Origin: WHSW01 sp963759295
GTDB taxonomy: Bacteria; Actinomycetota; Thermoleophilia; Solirubrobacterales; 70-9
DNA: 64,000 nucleotides
Direction of reading: 5' to 3'
Assembly (NCBI GenBank): GCA_963759295.1
Contig: CAVWYT010000008.1
Location: forward strand, 1-64,000
The notes beneath the pieces were generated by a model. The model did no database searches, had not been told where the DNA came from, and saw nothing but the letters and a program-made list of their open reading frames with translations. Every line of letters starts with the position of its first letter. Position 1 is the first letter of the stretch. Positions 46,315 to 54,652 of this stretch are shown here, in pieces. The position numbers and the translations under genes are program-made.

Positions 46315-46995
46315 TCAGGCGGCTTGGCGCCGCAGGCCCTCCGGGTCGACCACGGTGAGCCTGCGCCGCTCGGTTGCCACCAGGTTGAGCTCGCGCAAGG
46401 TGTGCAAAGCCTTCGCCACCGCCTCACGGGAGGAGCCGGTCCATCCGGCCAGCTCCTCCTGTGAGATCCGCAGATCGATCACCACCCCGTCGTCGGTCGG
46501 CTCGCCGTAGCTGTCGGCGAGCTCGAGCAGGCGCGCCGCCACCCGGCCGAGCGTCTGCGAGCCGGCGAACTCGATCCGCTGGCGATCGGCGTTTCGAAAC
46601 CGTCGGCTGATCATCCGCAGGAGCGCGAGCGCGAGCGTCGGCCGGGCGGCGATCAGAGCGTGGAAGTCACCTGCGGTGAGCACAAGAGCCTCGCCGGGCT
46701 CGAGCGCGACGACCGAGCTCGAGCGCGGGCTCTCGTCGATGACCGCGAGATCGCCGAGCAGGTCGCCAGGGGCGCCGAACCCGAGCACCACCTCCTTCCC
46801 GTCGGTGGTGGTGAACGTCACCTTCACCCTCCCCGAGAGCAGCACCATCACCTGCTCGCCGCGCTGGCCCTCATGCATCAGCGCCTGGCCGGCGCGAAAC
46901 CGCCGCGTCCCAGCGCGGGAGCGCACCGCCGCCGCGTCCTCGGGCGAGAGCAGCGCGAGAAAACCCGTGCTCGTGGCCGTATCTCGATCACCCAC
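46315..46995 (-). CDS. Crp/Fnr-family transcriptional regulator
   Basis: 226-residue regulator. The cyclic-nucleotide-binding beta-roll has RFRAGQALMHEGQRGEQVMVLLSGRVKVT, GKEVVLGFGAPGDLLGDLAVIDESPRSSSVVAL, with no canonical cAMP-binding RS dyad certain (ESPRSSSV is close). The winged HTH is DLRISQEELAGWTGSSREAVAKALHTLRELNL. Iron-sulfur cysteines are absent, so it is not Fnr-type. Two class III cyclases in this window make a cNMP signal possible but unproven. Confidence 0.85.
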   Translation of the reverse strand: MGDRDTATSTGFLALLSPEDAAAVRSRAGTRRFRAGQALMHEGQRGEQVMVLLSGRVKVTFTTTDGKEVVLGFGAPGDLLGDLAVIDESPRSSSVVALEPGEALVLTAGDFHALIAARPTLALALLRMISRRFRNADRQRIEFAGSQTLGRVAARLLELADSYGEPTDDGVVIDLRISQEELAGWTGSSREAVAKALHTLRELNLVATERRRLTVVDPEGLRRQAA

Positions 46996-47203
46996 TTACG
47001 GCGACGCTACCGCGTCCGCATCCGCCCGCGGGCCCGAACCGAACCCCGGCCTGCCCTGGGCGCTCCGTGCACAAGTACACGTTGCGGGTGTGGCGGACGA
47101 CGTGGAAGCGCGGTCTCGCGGGCGAGAGGCTGGTGATGCGAACCGCCTCGGGGGCACCTTCATCGGGGGCAGGCACCCGGGACACGACATCAGGAGGCCC
47201 AAG

Positions 47204-47629
47204 ATGAGGGCTCAGACCATCACCACCAGCTCCAAGTCCAAGCGGCGATTCCGCGGTCGCGGGCTCGCACTCGCACTGGCCGCCTGCGCGCTCGCGGTTC
47301 CGGCGAGCGCCGGTGCCAGCCCGGTCGATCCGGTTCTCGTCAGCGCCGGCGATTCCGGCGACGCGTCGCAGACGGCGCTCTCGTCGCCGCCGAGGCAATC
47401 GAGTGGCTCGGGCGGATCGGAGATCATCGGCCGCGGCCACACCGCGCTGAACCCGATCATCGCCGAAGACCCACCCGAGTCGACGCCGGTCAGCGTCTCG
47501 ACGACCAGCGACGACGGGCTCAACTGGGGCGCCGTCGCGATCGGCGCCGGCTGCGCGATGGCGCTCGCCGCGCTCGCGATCGGCGTGCTCGGCACGCGCA
47601 GGCGGACGCGGCTGTCGCCTTCGGCCTGA
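47204..47629 (+). CDS. Secreted/membrane-anchored small protein
   Basis: 141-residue protein from ATG 47204 behind AGGAGG. It has a signal peptide (GRGLALALAACALAVPASAGA), a low-complexity Ser/Gly/Pro-rich middle (ALSSPPRQSSGSGGSEIIGRG) and a C-terminal helix NWGAVAIGAGCAMALAALAIGVLG followed by RRRTR. This suggests an outer-face protein tethered by one C-terminal helix. No known family. Confidence 0.5.
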   Translation: MRAQTITTSSKSKRRFRGRGLALALAACALAVPASAGASPVDPVLVSAGDSGDASQTALSSPPRQSSGSGGSEIIGRGHTALNPIIAEDPPESTPVSVSTTSDDGLNWGAVAIGAGCAMALAALAIGVLGTRRRTRLSPSA

Positions 47630-47663
47630 CGAAAGGCTGAGGGCGTCAGTCCTCAGGACCGGG

Positions 47664-47718
47664 TGATGGGCGCGGAGCGTCGAGCGCGGGCAAACCCGAC
47701 GCTCCCTCCGCGCCCATC
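47664..47718. terminator. Convergent-gene hairpin
   Basis: An imperfect inverted repeat (GATGGGCGCGGAG at 47664 and CTCCGCGCCCATC ending 47718, plus an inner CGTCG/CGACG) lies between two converging genes. It could serve as a bidirectional terminator; no T-run follows on either strand. Confidence 0.4.
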
Positions 47719-47805
47719 CTCTCGCTCACTTCAGCCGGGCCGTCCCGGTCGGCGACGCGAAGAGCCGCCGCCGTTGACTCGGTTTCGCGCCCGCGGGCCG
47801 AAGGC

Positions 47806-48309
47806 TCAGTCGAGCGGTAAGCCAAGCTGGCGCAGGCGCGAGGCGCTGTCCTCGATCCCCCAGAAGTCGGCGATCTCCTCACCGACGAAACGGAAGATGT
47901 AGACCTCGTCGACGTCCTCGAAGCGTCGGTTCGTGGGCGGGTGTCCGCGCCACTCGCCCAGGTGCGTGGCCGAGCACAGAAACCGGCCGACGACGCTCTC
48001 GCCCTCGGCGATCAGCTCGACGGTCTGCATCCGCACGTCGGGGAAGGAAGCCCGAAACGACCCCACCCATGATTTCGTCCGGCGCGCCGCGCGGCCGGTG
48101 CACAATGAAGCCGCCAGATCGAGGTCGCCGCTGTTCACCGCCGCGTCGACCCAGCTCTGCACGGTCTTTTTGAGACGCGCGGACTCCACCGGAGCAGATC
48201 CAATCGAAGTCCGCCTCACCGCGCTGGCTTTCATCGCGATTTCATTGCCGGCGTCTACGGTCGCCTGGGGATCGACCCGACGAGCAAGAGGAGGCACGAT
48301 GTCCACCAA
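47806..48309 (-). CDS. NTF2-like (SnoaL/ester-cyclase-like) protein
   Basis: NTF2-fold protein, start uncertain: ATG 48309 gives 167 residues, ATG 48234 gives 142. The domain reads ESARLKKTVQSWVDAAVNSGDLDLAASLC, SFRASFPDVRMQTVELIAEGESVVGRFLCSATHLGEWRG, RFEDVDEVYIFRFVGEEIADFWGIED. The order (FPD, HxGxWxG, GxRxxxxD) is that of SnoaL-type polyketide cyclases and ester cyclases. It lies upstream of, and opposite to, the FN3-like secreted gene, whose ribosome site overlaps its longer start. Confidence 0.75.
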   Translation of the reverse strand: MVDIVPPLARRVDPQATVDAGNEIAMKASAVRRTSIGSAPVESARLKKTVQSWVDAAVNSGDLDLAASLCTGRAARRTKSWVGSFRASFPDVRMQTVELIAEGESVVGRFLCSATHLGEWRGHPPTNRRFEDVDEVYIFRFVGEEIADFWGIEDSASRLRQLGLPLD

Positions 48310-49054
48310 GCTGAAGCGAGCGCTGCTCGCGGGGGCCGCGATCGGCGGACTCGCGGCATCGGGCGGCGCGATCGCCGCGATCGCCGCGACCGGTGGCGGC
48401 GGTGCAACCGAGCCCGCGATGAAGAAGCCGATCCCCTACGAGATCAACGATCTCTTCATCGAGACCAACGCGACCGATGGAGACATCGGCCTGCAGCTGC
48501 TCGCCGACGTCGATGAATGGGACAAGTTCACGCTTCGCGATCCGAAGGGGCGCAAGCTGATGATGAAAGCGCAGACAAAGGGTCGGCTTCGCGGCTGGGG
48601 GCTCACGGAGCTCTTCTGGGAGACGGCCGAGCCGGAGTTCTCCGAGGTGCCGCTGAGCAAGTTCAAGAAGCGGTTCCCCGCGGGCAGGTACAGGTTCAGA
48701 GGGCGGAGCGTCGACGGCCGCAAGATCGTCGGCTCCGATCGGCTCACCCACATGATTCCCGACGGGCCCGTGGTCACCAGCCCGACGAAGGGCGAGGAGG
48801 TGAACGCGAACAGCCTCACGGTGAGCTGGGAGCCGGTGACGAAGCCCGACGGTGTCGACATCGTCAGCTACCAGGTGATCGTCGTTCAGGAGCCGGTGGA
48901 GCGCGTGACCCTCAACCTCAACGCCGATGTCACCAGCGTCGACATTCCGGCCGAGGCGCTGACTCCCGGTGCGCCCGAGACCAAGGTCGAGGTGCTGGCA
49001 CGCGAGAAGAGTGGCAACCAGACGATCACCGAGGTGCCGTTCTCGGTCAAGTGA
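48299..49054 (+). CDS. Secreted protein with fibronectin-III-like C-terminus
   Basis: 251-residue exported protein from ATG 48299 behind AGGAGG. Leader KRALLAGAAIGGLAASGGAIAAIAATG. The mature part has LFIETNATDGDIGLQLLADVDEWDKFTLRDPKGRKLM and, after about residue 150, a beta-sandwich segment DGPVVTSPTKGEEVNANSLTVSWEPVTKPDGVDIVSYQVIVVQEP typical of FN3 domains. Such proteins mediate extracellular binding. Ligand unknown. Confidence 0.6.
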   Translation: MSTKLKRALLAGAAIGGLAASGGAIAAIAATGGGGATEPAMKKPIPYEINDLFIETNATDGDIGLQLLADVDEWDKFTLRDPKGRKLMMKAQTKGRLRGWGLTELFWETAEPEFSEVPLSKFKKRFPAGRYRFRGRSVDGRKIVGSDRLTHMIPDGPVVTSPTKGEEVNANSLTVSWEPVTKPDGVDIVSYQVIVVQEPVERVTLNLNADVTSVDIPAEALTPGAPETKVEVLAREKSGNQTITEVPFSVK

Positions 49055-49230
49055 GCCAGGCCGTAATCGGGCGTCTGGTCACCGGTGCCCAAACGATTCG
49101 CGCCGACCGTCTACGCCGGCGCCGGAACGAAGTGCTTGATCTCGAGGTCTTCGCGGTCTTCACCGTTGCTGGTCGGATCGTCTGGCGGTCGTGGAAGCTG
49201 AAGCTGATCGACGGTCGTCCCGGCCCCTGA
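49051..49230 (+). pseudogene. Possible fragment of an NTF2-like gene
   Basis: A short frame from GTG 49051 to TGA 49230 reads VSQAVIGRLV and then NEVLDLEVFAVFTVAGRIV. The middle resembles the last beta-strand region of NTF2-like proteins (FxVFTxRxGxIV). It has no ribosome site of its own and may be a decayed piece or chance. Low confidence. Confidence 0.25.
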
Positions 49231-49286
49231 AGCCTGCGGTGCGACCCCGACTGCTCATCGCGCGTCCCGTTCCCTATACGTCGGTC

Positions 49287-49685
49287 CTACTCCGACAGCC
49301 CGGCGGCCTCGAGGGCCTCATCCTTGGCCGAGTAGGAACGGCGCTCGGCGAGCAGGCCGTCGCGGACGGCCCAGACCTCGACGACCTGGATGTCGATCTC
49401 CTGCTTGCCGCATTTCGGCACCGCGTGCTGGGTAGTCACGATGACGACTCGATCACCGGCGTCCGCGAGCTCCTCGATCTCGAACCGGATGCTCTCGAAC
49501 TGCTCGAACAGGCCCTGGTTGTACTTTCGGACCGCCTGCTTGCCGCGATAGACCCCGGCCTCGGGCGACTCCGCATAGGTGTGGAACTCGATCTCCGGGT
49601 GCAGGCAGGAGTCGGCCATGTCGAAATCGCCACGGTTGGCCGCCTCATAAACCCGGCGCACGATCTCGACGTTCTCCTCCGACAT
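49287..49685 (-). CDS. NTF2-like array protein 1
   Basis: 132-residue SnoaL-fold protein and last gene of the first three-gene run. MSEENVEIVRRVYEAANRGDFDMADSCL, PEAGVYRGKQAVRKYNQGLFEQFESIRFEIEELADAGDRVVIVTTQHAV and VWAVRDGLLAERRSYSAKDEALEAAGLSE form the complete fold. No leader and no recognisable active-site set. ATG 49685 follows the upstream stop by three bases in the array junction (TAGGCGATG). Role unknown; the fold is used by cyclases, isomerases and binding proteins. Confidence 0.85.
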   Translation of the reverse strand: MSEENVEIVRRVYEAANRGDFDMADSCLHPEIEFHTYAESPEAGVYRGKQAVRKYNQGLFEQFESIRFEIEELADAGDRVVIVTTQHAVPKCGKQEIDIQVVEVWAVRDGLLAERRSYSAKDEALEAAGLSE

Positions 49686-49693
49686 CGCCTACC
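49683..49693 (-). repeat. Array junction 1
   Basis: GACATCGCCTA on the plus strand, i.e. stop TAG, spacer GCG, start ATG-TC on the minus strand. The same 11 bases occur at seven boundaries in the 49-56 kb array. Confidence 0.8.
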
Positions 49694-50087
49694 CCGACAG
49701 CCCGGCGGCTTCGAGGGCCTCCTCGCGGTCGGCGAACCACCGGTCGCGAGTGATTCTTTTCTCCCGGAACGTGATCACGATCCAGTAGTTGATCTCAACA
49801 TCTGCGCCGCTTGCCCTTCCGCGCACGTCATGTCGCCAGTGGACCAAGACGTTGTCGCCGGCATCCACGAGCTCGGCGTGCTCAACGGGGAGCCGCTCGA
49901 ACGCCTCGGCGACCTTGACGTAGAACTCCCAGGCGGGCTCGCGACCGCGAACCACATCGGCTTCGGGCCACATCGCCGACGGGATGACTTCGCAGTCGGG
50001 ATCACGGTTCGCGAGCCAGGTAGCGCGGTCGCGCCGATCAAAGGCCTCCAACACTTCGCGCAAGATCTCCACGTTCTCCTGCGACAT
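49689..50087 (-). CDS. NTF2-like array protein 2
   Basis: 132-residue paralogue of its neighbours: MSQENVEILREVLEAFDRRDRATWLANRDPDCEVIPS, AEAFERLPVEHAELVDAGDNVLVHWRHDVRGRASGADVEINYW and RWFADREEALEAAGLSG. The N- and C-terminal tags match the others, while the middle is divergent, so the copies have different pockets. Coupled on both sides by TAGGCGATG. Confidence 0.85.
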   Translation of the reverse strand: MSQENVEILREVLEAFDRRDRATWLANRDPDCEVIPSAMWPEADVVRGREPAWEFYVKVAEAFERLPVEHAELVDAGDNVLVHWRHDVRGRASGADVEINYWIVITFREKRITRDRWFADREEALEAAGLSG

Positions 50088-50093
50088 CGCCTA
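50083..50093 (-). repeat. Array junction 2
   Basis: Exact copy of the GACATCGCCTA stop/start junction between array genes 2 and 3. Confidence 0.8.
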
Positions 50094-50483
50094 CTCCGAC
50101 AGCCCCAATGCTGCGAGGGCCTTGTCACGGTCGGCGTACGCCTCCCCCCGCACGGGGGTCCCGTCCCGGAAGGTCCAAATATGCGCGATTGAAACGCTGA
50201 GCTCGGCACCGCTCTCTGCCCCGCTCATGTCCGCCCGGACGAACGCAATGACCTGGGAGCCCAGATCGAAGAACTCTTCCGGCTCGACTCGGAGCCCGAG
50301 CGTTTCGACCTGGTCTTCGAGAAACCGCTGCACCTCCTCTCGACCTCGAACCGCCGACTCAAAGGAGCGAGCGTCTGGGACCCACTCGAAGTCCGGGTCG
50401 GCGGACTCGATGGCCCGTGCGATGTCACGTCCGTTGAAGGCTGCGTAGACGCCGCGAATGAAGTCCACGTTTTCCTGCGACAT
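50091..50483 (-). CDS. NTF2-like array protein 3 (head of run)
   Basis: 130-residue SnoaL-fold protein: MSQENVDFIRGVYAAFNGRDIARAIESADPDFEWVPD, VRGREEVQRFLEDQVETLGLRVEPEEFFDLGSQVIAFVRADMSG, IAHIWTFRDGTPVRGEAYADRDKALAALGLSE. First gene of this run, since the sequence upstream of ATG 50483 departs from the junction consensus. A promoter should lie in 50484-50900. Confidence 0.85.
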   Translation of the reverse strand: MSQENVDFIRGVYAAFNGRDIARAIESADPDFEWVPDARSFESAVRGREEVQRFLEDQVETLGLRVEPEEFFDLGSQVIAFVRADMSGAESGAELSVSIAHIWTFRDGTPVRGEAYADRDKALAALGLSE

Positions 50484-50957
50484 CGCTACGAAGCATCCGG
50501 TTGATTCGACCTAGGGGTCAACCCCGCGCGAAACAGCAGGAACGGCAGGGCTGAGCACGAACAGCGAAGGCCTGGCGGGTAGGAGAGCTCCGCGGAACGT
50601 TTCCAACAGCGCTCACCAATCCCCCCGAGTCGCTGATCACCTCCGGGTTGATTCACTCACGAGCGCATCAGGCATCGCCATCCACGGGCGGCGCCCACGC
50701 CGTTCGACCTCCGAGGCAAAGCTAAACCAGTCCTCGCCTGAGTGCTCGCGATCGACGACTAGGTCCCGCTTCCGCGTGGAGGGAGCGGCGTGGCCGGGCT
50801 GCTGGTCTCGCGCGAGCGGGAGTGGCGCGACCGGCCCGGGACGCCGGCAAAACGACGCTGGGTGTTCCGTCGAACGAGAAGCTGGCCGCTACTCCAACAG
50901 TAGATTCGCGCTCGTGAAGCTCCGCGGCTATCTGACTCTTCCCGTCCTCGCGCTCGC
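50484..50957. other. 474-bp intergenic region
   Basis: No convincing gene. A GTG at 50914 opens KLRGYLTLPVLALA then stops, resembling the start of a signal peptide cut short. Base composition looks less coding-like than around it. It should contain the promoter of the three-gene array on the minus strand. Confidence 0.3.
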
Positions 50958-51783
50958 GTGACCGCTTCGCACGGGAGCACCGCTCGCGGGCTCCCATGCC
51001 GGTGGACCACCAAGTCATGGAACTCGATCGGCTGGTGTCCGAGTATCACGCTGGCGGCCGGCCCGGAGGGTCGATGCGTGCCGGTGTACGAGGTCTGCGC
51101 ATCGGCGATCAGCAGCATGCTGCCTGAGGGCGGCAAGGTGGTCGACTTGGGCGCGGCGACGGGCCGCGTCGCAGCGGTTCTTGCGCAGCATCGCCCCGAC
51201 GTGCAGATCGTCGCCGTCGATCTCTCGGAAGAAATGATTCGCGCCGGGCGCAGCGCCCTCGCTGCCGAAAATCTCTCCGACCGCGTGATGATGGAGGTCG
51301 GCGACATGCGCTCCTTCGGCGAGCTTGTGCCCGACGATGTCGCCGTTGTAGCCAGCTCCTGGGCGATGGAGAACCTACCCACAGCTCGATGACATGGACC
51401 GGTGCCTGGCCGAGATCGCAGCCGTCCGCAAACGGACCGGGTGTGCGGTGTGGCTGTTCAACTTCGCTCGTCTCAACAGCGCGCGTAGCTACCCGGCGTT
51501 ACAGGAGCTCGTCGGCGGGGTGACGCCGTTGCTTGCTCGCAACGGTGTCACCGGAGAAGCGGCAGCACCGACGTTCTCGGAGCTGCGAAAGCAGCTCGAC
51601 ACGGCGGGACTCGACGACCTCAACCATGCCGTGTTCTCGCCCTTGCCGTTCCTCCAAGCGCATTGGGCGGCCGGTCCTCCATCGGGCGACGCCCATAAGA
51701 GGCTGTGGCAGCCCCTATCGCTCCCACTGCAAACCCGCATCGACACCGCTGTGCTGCGCGCAGGCCTACGGCCACTCCCCTGA
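50958..51783 (+). CDS. Class I SAM-dependent methyltransferase (one frameshift)
   Basis: Two adjoining frames form one methyltransferase of about 275 residues. The first has GGKVVDLGAATGRVAAVLAQHRPDVQIVAVDLSEEMIRAGR, the SAM-binding motif I and acidic loop, and MMEVGDMRSFGELVPDDVAVVASSWAMENLP. A one-base change near 51385 joins it to QLDDMDRCLAEIAAVRKRTGCAVWLFNFARLNSARSY and the C-terminal part to TGA 51783. The start is unclear (no good ribosome site; the first 40 codons of the frame may not be coding). Methyl acceptor unknown. Confidence 0.65.
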
Positions 51784-51920
51784 AGACCGCGCGAAGTGGA
51801 GCGAGGCTCGCGCCCGCAAAGTTCTGCTCGCGCGTGGCAGCGGCCAAGCCGCGGTGTCCGAGCGCCGCTGTGCGCGACTGTTTGTACCCCCTCACCGGGG
51901 CTGACTGCGTTCGATCAACG

Positions 51921-51938
51921 CGGTCCCGACCGGGACCG
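51921..51938. promoter_or_regulatory. Inverted repeat upstream of the integrase-like remnant
   Basis: CGGTCCC-GACC-GGGACCG, a perfect 7-bp stem with a four-base loop, 11 bases before a GGAGG site and ATG 51958. Could be a small terminator or an operator. Confidence 0.3.
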
Positions 51939-51957
51939 TCGAACGAACGGAGGACTT

Positions 51958-52066
51958 ATGCTCATCACCGAAGGCCGACTGCTCGACGCCGCGGGCCGAC
52001 CGCGCTCACCGGCGACCATGCGGATACCACGCCGGCCTGGTCGAGCCGGGCACATCGGCTTCCTAG
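51958..52066 (+). pseudogene. N-terminal remnant of a tyrosine recombinase (integrase)
   Basis: ATG 51958 behind GGAGG opens MLITEGRLLDAAGRPRSPATM. After a one-base shift it gives GYHAGLVEPGTSAS and stops. The L-D-A-x-G-R-x-R-S-P-A-T...YHAG pattern is the one I associate with the N-terminus of actinobacterial site-specific integrases. Nothing of the catalytic domain follows, because the TIR gene begins 65 bases later. Assignment rests on pattern memory, not a search. Confidence 0.4.
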
Positions 52067-52130
52067 ACGAGGGCGCATCTGAAGAACGCGTTAGGGTTGG
52101 AAGGGGCTGCAGGTCGACCCCGGGCCAGCG

Positions 52131-53585
52131 ATGCCGACGGTCTTCATCTCATACCGGCGTGACGACACCGCGGGCGAGGCTGGGCGCCTGGCGGACGACC
52201 TAAGTGAAAGGTTTGGTCGCTCGCGGGTCTTCATCGACGTGGATTCGATCCCGCTGGCGACGAACTTCGAGGACCGGATCCACGACGCGCTCGACTCTTG
52301 TCAGGTCGTATTCGTCCTGATCGGCAGCGAATGGCTGACTGCCAGGCTGCCGAGCGGCGAGCGTCGCCTCGACGCTCAAGGCGACTACCTGCGACAGGAG
52401 GTCGCCGCGGCGCTCGAGCGCACCGACGTCGCCGTGGTTCCGGTCTTGATCGAAGGCGCGAAGATGCCCAACGCGGAGGATCTGCCGTCCGAGATCTCCG
52501 CGCTCGCAAAGATCAACGCCGTCGAGCTGAGCAATAGGCGCTGGCGCACGGACGTGGGCACGCTCAGCGCAATCGCACAGCGTTACGACCGTTGGTGGTC
52601 GCGCGCCCTCACCCGGCTTCGCGCGCGGCCGGTCCGCACGTCACTCATCGTCGTCGGCGTAGGCGCTCTTCTCGCCGCGGCGATCGTCGCGAGCGGTGGC
52701 GTGTTTGACGGCTCGTCCGATGGCAAGACCGCTGCCGAGCAGGTGGACGGCATTCGCGCGACCCTGCAGGAGGAAGGCTTCAAGGTGGAGTACCGTGAGG
52801 TAAAGCTGCACCAGGGCGCTCCCTCGCACCTGTTTATCGCGTCGAAATTAGACGCGCAGGGGTCGGATGAGGTGCGTATCTATGACGACGTCGATGGCTC
52901 GCTCGAGCTCCAGCTGACCTACCGTCCGGAGGTCGCGCAGCCCCCACCGCCGGGAACGCCGATCGCCACCGCGTTCCAACTACGCACCATCGCGGACATC
53001 GACAGCGACGGGCAGGACGAGATTCTCGGCTCTTACGAGGCCAATCTCGCGGGCGAGGAGTACCAGCGGATTCCGATTCTCATCGCCCGGGAGAGCGGCG
53101 AGGGCTACCTCGCAACACCCCTTCTGCCGACGGCGTCGTTCGAGCGAGAGGTCACCGCGGGGCTCCCCACGTTTAGTTTCGGACCGGCTGGCGGACAGCG
53201 CGCGTCTACGGTATGGGCCAGCGATCTCGCACTCGATACCCGGAGCCGCTTTTCGCCTCAGCGCGAGATCGCGACGCTCGTAACCAGGGTCGTGGCCCCC
53301 GGTCGCGGAGATCCTGGGCTCACCCTCAAGGTCGAGCCTCCTGTCGCCACTGGCTTGTTGTCCCTTTATGTTCGCTTCTGGGCGGTCGAGATGCTGGGTC
53401 CGACTCCGCAGGTGACTCCCCTCTGCGTGAGGAGTGCCGGGGTCGTCCCTGAACCGCTTCCGGTGCGGACTCGTTCAGAAGACATCGAGGCGTTGTTGGG
53501 TAAGCCGCTGGCGGACGCGATGACCCGCGGAAACCTGAGGGCTGGGCGACTTCATAGACGGACAGTGCGTCGAGCCGGCGGCCTG
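52131..53585 (+). CDS. TIR-domain membrane protein with FG-GAP-like exterior
   Basis: About 484 residues. Residues 3-150 are a TIR domain: VFISYRRDDTAGEAGRLADDL, RVFIDVDSI, VVFVLIGSEWL, YLRQEVAAALER (Glu90 is in the position of the catalytic NADase Glu) and VAVVPVLIEGAKMP. One transmembrane helix follows (residues 171-188, SLIVVGVGALLAAAIVAS), then an outer domain with an FG-GAP/calcium-loop-like DIDSDGQDEI (residues 289-297). The open frame runs to 53681, but a one-base shift near 53545 gives GDFIDGQCVEPAA and TGA at 53585, which looks like the true end. Roles of TIR proteins include NAD cleavage in phage defence and signalling adaptors. The cytoplasmic TIR plus extracellular sensor topology is inferred. 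Confidence 0.7.
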
Positions 53586-53735
53586 ATAGTCATGAAACGC
53601 GGCCCGTCGGCCGCTGAAGCGAACCGGGTCAGAGTCGGCACGTCGGGCTACCGCTCGGGACGAGGAGACGCACGGAGCTAGGCGACGCTACTTGGCCGGT
53701 TCGGCCTCAGCTAACCCGCTGGGAGAAGAGGCGAA

Positions 53736-53822
53736 CTAGCACGCCCTAGACGACGTCGTCGCTCGCCCGAAGCGCCTATCGATAGGTGGAGACTGCCGCC
53801 TCACGAGGTTCCTCTCCGACAT
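53736..53822 (-). pseudogene. N-terminal remnant of an NTF2-like array gene
   Basis: ATG 53822 is part of a perfect array junction and opens MSERNLVRR, matching the MSxxN-V-RR start of the array proteins, but stops after 28 codons with no NTF2 fold. It marks where the array was broken next to the TIR gene. Confidence 0.5.
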
Positions 53823-53828
53823 CGCCTA
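53818..53828 (-). repeat. Array junction 3
   Basis: Exact GACATCGCCTA junction between array gene 4 and the truncated N-terminal remnant. Confidence 0.8.
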
Positions 53829-54238
53829 CTCCCTCAGCCCGGCGGCTTCGAGGGCTTGCTCCCAGGTGGGCAGCGACTCGTAGCGGGAGACCCTACCGCC
53901 GCGGAAGGTCCAGATCTGTCCGATCCGCATATCGAGGACCAGCCCACTTGCTCGGCCGCGACCGGTTACCCACGTACGGCTCGCGACGAGATCGCCACGC
54001 TCGCGAACTTCCTCGATCTTCCAGTCCCAATCCGCCCAGGCGGACGCCCAACGCGCGTAGTACTCGCGGGCTCCCTCAATGCCGTGGAACTCCCTTGGGT
54101 GTCGGGTGCACCGTCCCGCGCGATCCACTCTATCTCGGGGTCGAGAATCGACAGAAACGCTTCGCGGTCCGTAGCGGTGGTCGCGGACCGTGCGGTCGCC
54201 GATGCGTTTAGGAGGGTCTCCGCGTTCTCCTCCGACAT
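53826..54238 (-). CDS. NTF2-like array protein 4 (one frameshift)
   Basis: N-terminal frame: MSEENAETLLNASATARSATTATDREAFLSILDPEIEWIARDGA. After a shift near 54100: REFHGIEGAREYYARWASAWADWDWKIEEVRERGDLVASRTWVTGRGRASGLVLDMRIGQIWTFRGGRVSRYESLPTWEQALEAAGLRE. Together they make a normal ~137-residue SnoaL-fold paralogue. Bounded by exact junctions on both sides. Confidence 0.75.
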
Positions 54239-54244
54239 CGCCTA
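54234..54244 (-). repeat. Array junction 4
   Basis: Exact GACATCGCCTA junction between array genes 4 and 5. Confidence 0.8.
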
Positions 54245-54646
54245 CTCCTGAAGCCCCGCGGCTTCGAGGGCTTCGGCGCGGTTCAAGTAGCCCTGGGCCC
54301 GGATCAATTTCCCGTCCCGAATCGTCCAGATGGCCGCCCACTCGAGATCGACCTTGATTTCGGTGTATCTGGCCGCTCCCGTGGCGCGAAGCAGCATCAA
54401 GACGGTCTCCGCGTCACCCGGCACCTCAACGATGTCCTCTAGCTCCACCCGGGCGTTGTCGATGATGTCGAACGCCTGGTCGCGCCAGCGGCGTACGCCG
54501 TCGTGCCCCTTGAAGAGGCCGCGCACCGGGAAGTCGTGCGGCATGCGGATTTCTATCTCCTCGTCGCACAGCGCAAGTGGAGGCATGCCGTCCTCGTTGA
54601 ATCCCTCCCACCAACGCCGCACGATCTCCACGTTCTCCTGCGACAT
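54242..54646 (-). CDS. NTF2-like array protein 5
   Basis: 134-residue paralogue: MSQENVEIVRRWWEGFNEDGMPPLALCDEEIEIRMP, FKGHDGVRRWRDQAFDIIDNARVELEDIVEVPGDAETVLMLLRATG, AAIWTIRDGKLIRAQGYLNRAEALEAAGLQE. Complete fold with both array tags and junctions on each side. Function unknown. Confidence 0.85.
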   Translation of the reverse strand: MSQENVEIVRRWWEGFNEDGMPPLALCDEEIEIRMPHDFPVRGLFKGHDGVRRWRDQAFDIIDNARVELEDIVEVPGDAETVLMLLRATGAARYTEIKVDLEWAAIWTIRDGKLIRAQGYLNRAEALEAAGLQE

Positions 54647-54652
54647 CGCCTA
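54642..54652 (-). repeat. Array junction 5
   Basis: Exact GACATCGCCTA junction between array genes 5 and 6. Confidence 0.8.

Noticed and set aside
47664..47718. Mobile-element end repeat
   Set aside because: Inverted repeat is imperfect and lies between converging genes; a terminator is simpler, and no transposase is near.
50776..50961. 61-codon plus-strand frame before the methyltransferase
   Set aside because: No ribosome site; Arg/Gly-rich start and abrupt end after a signal-like stretch; not supported as a gene.
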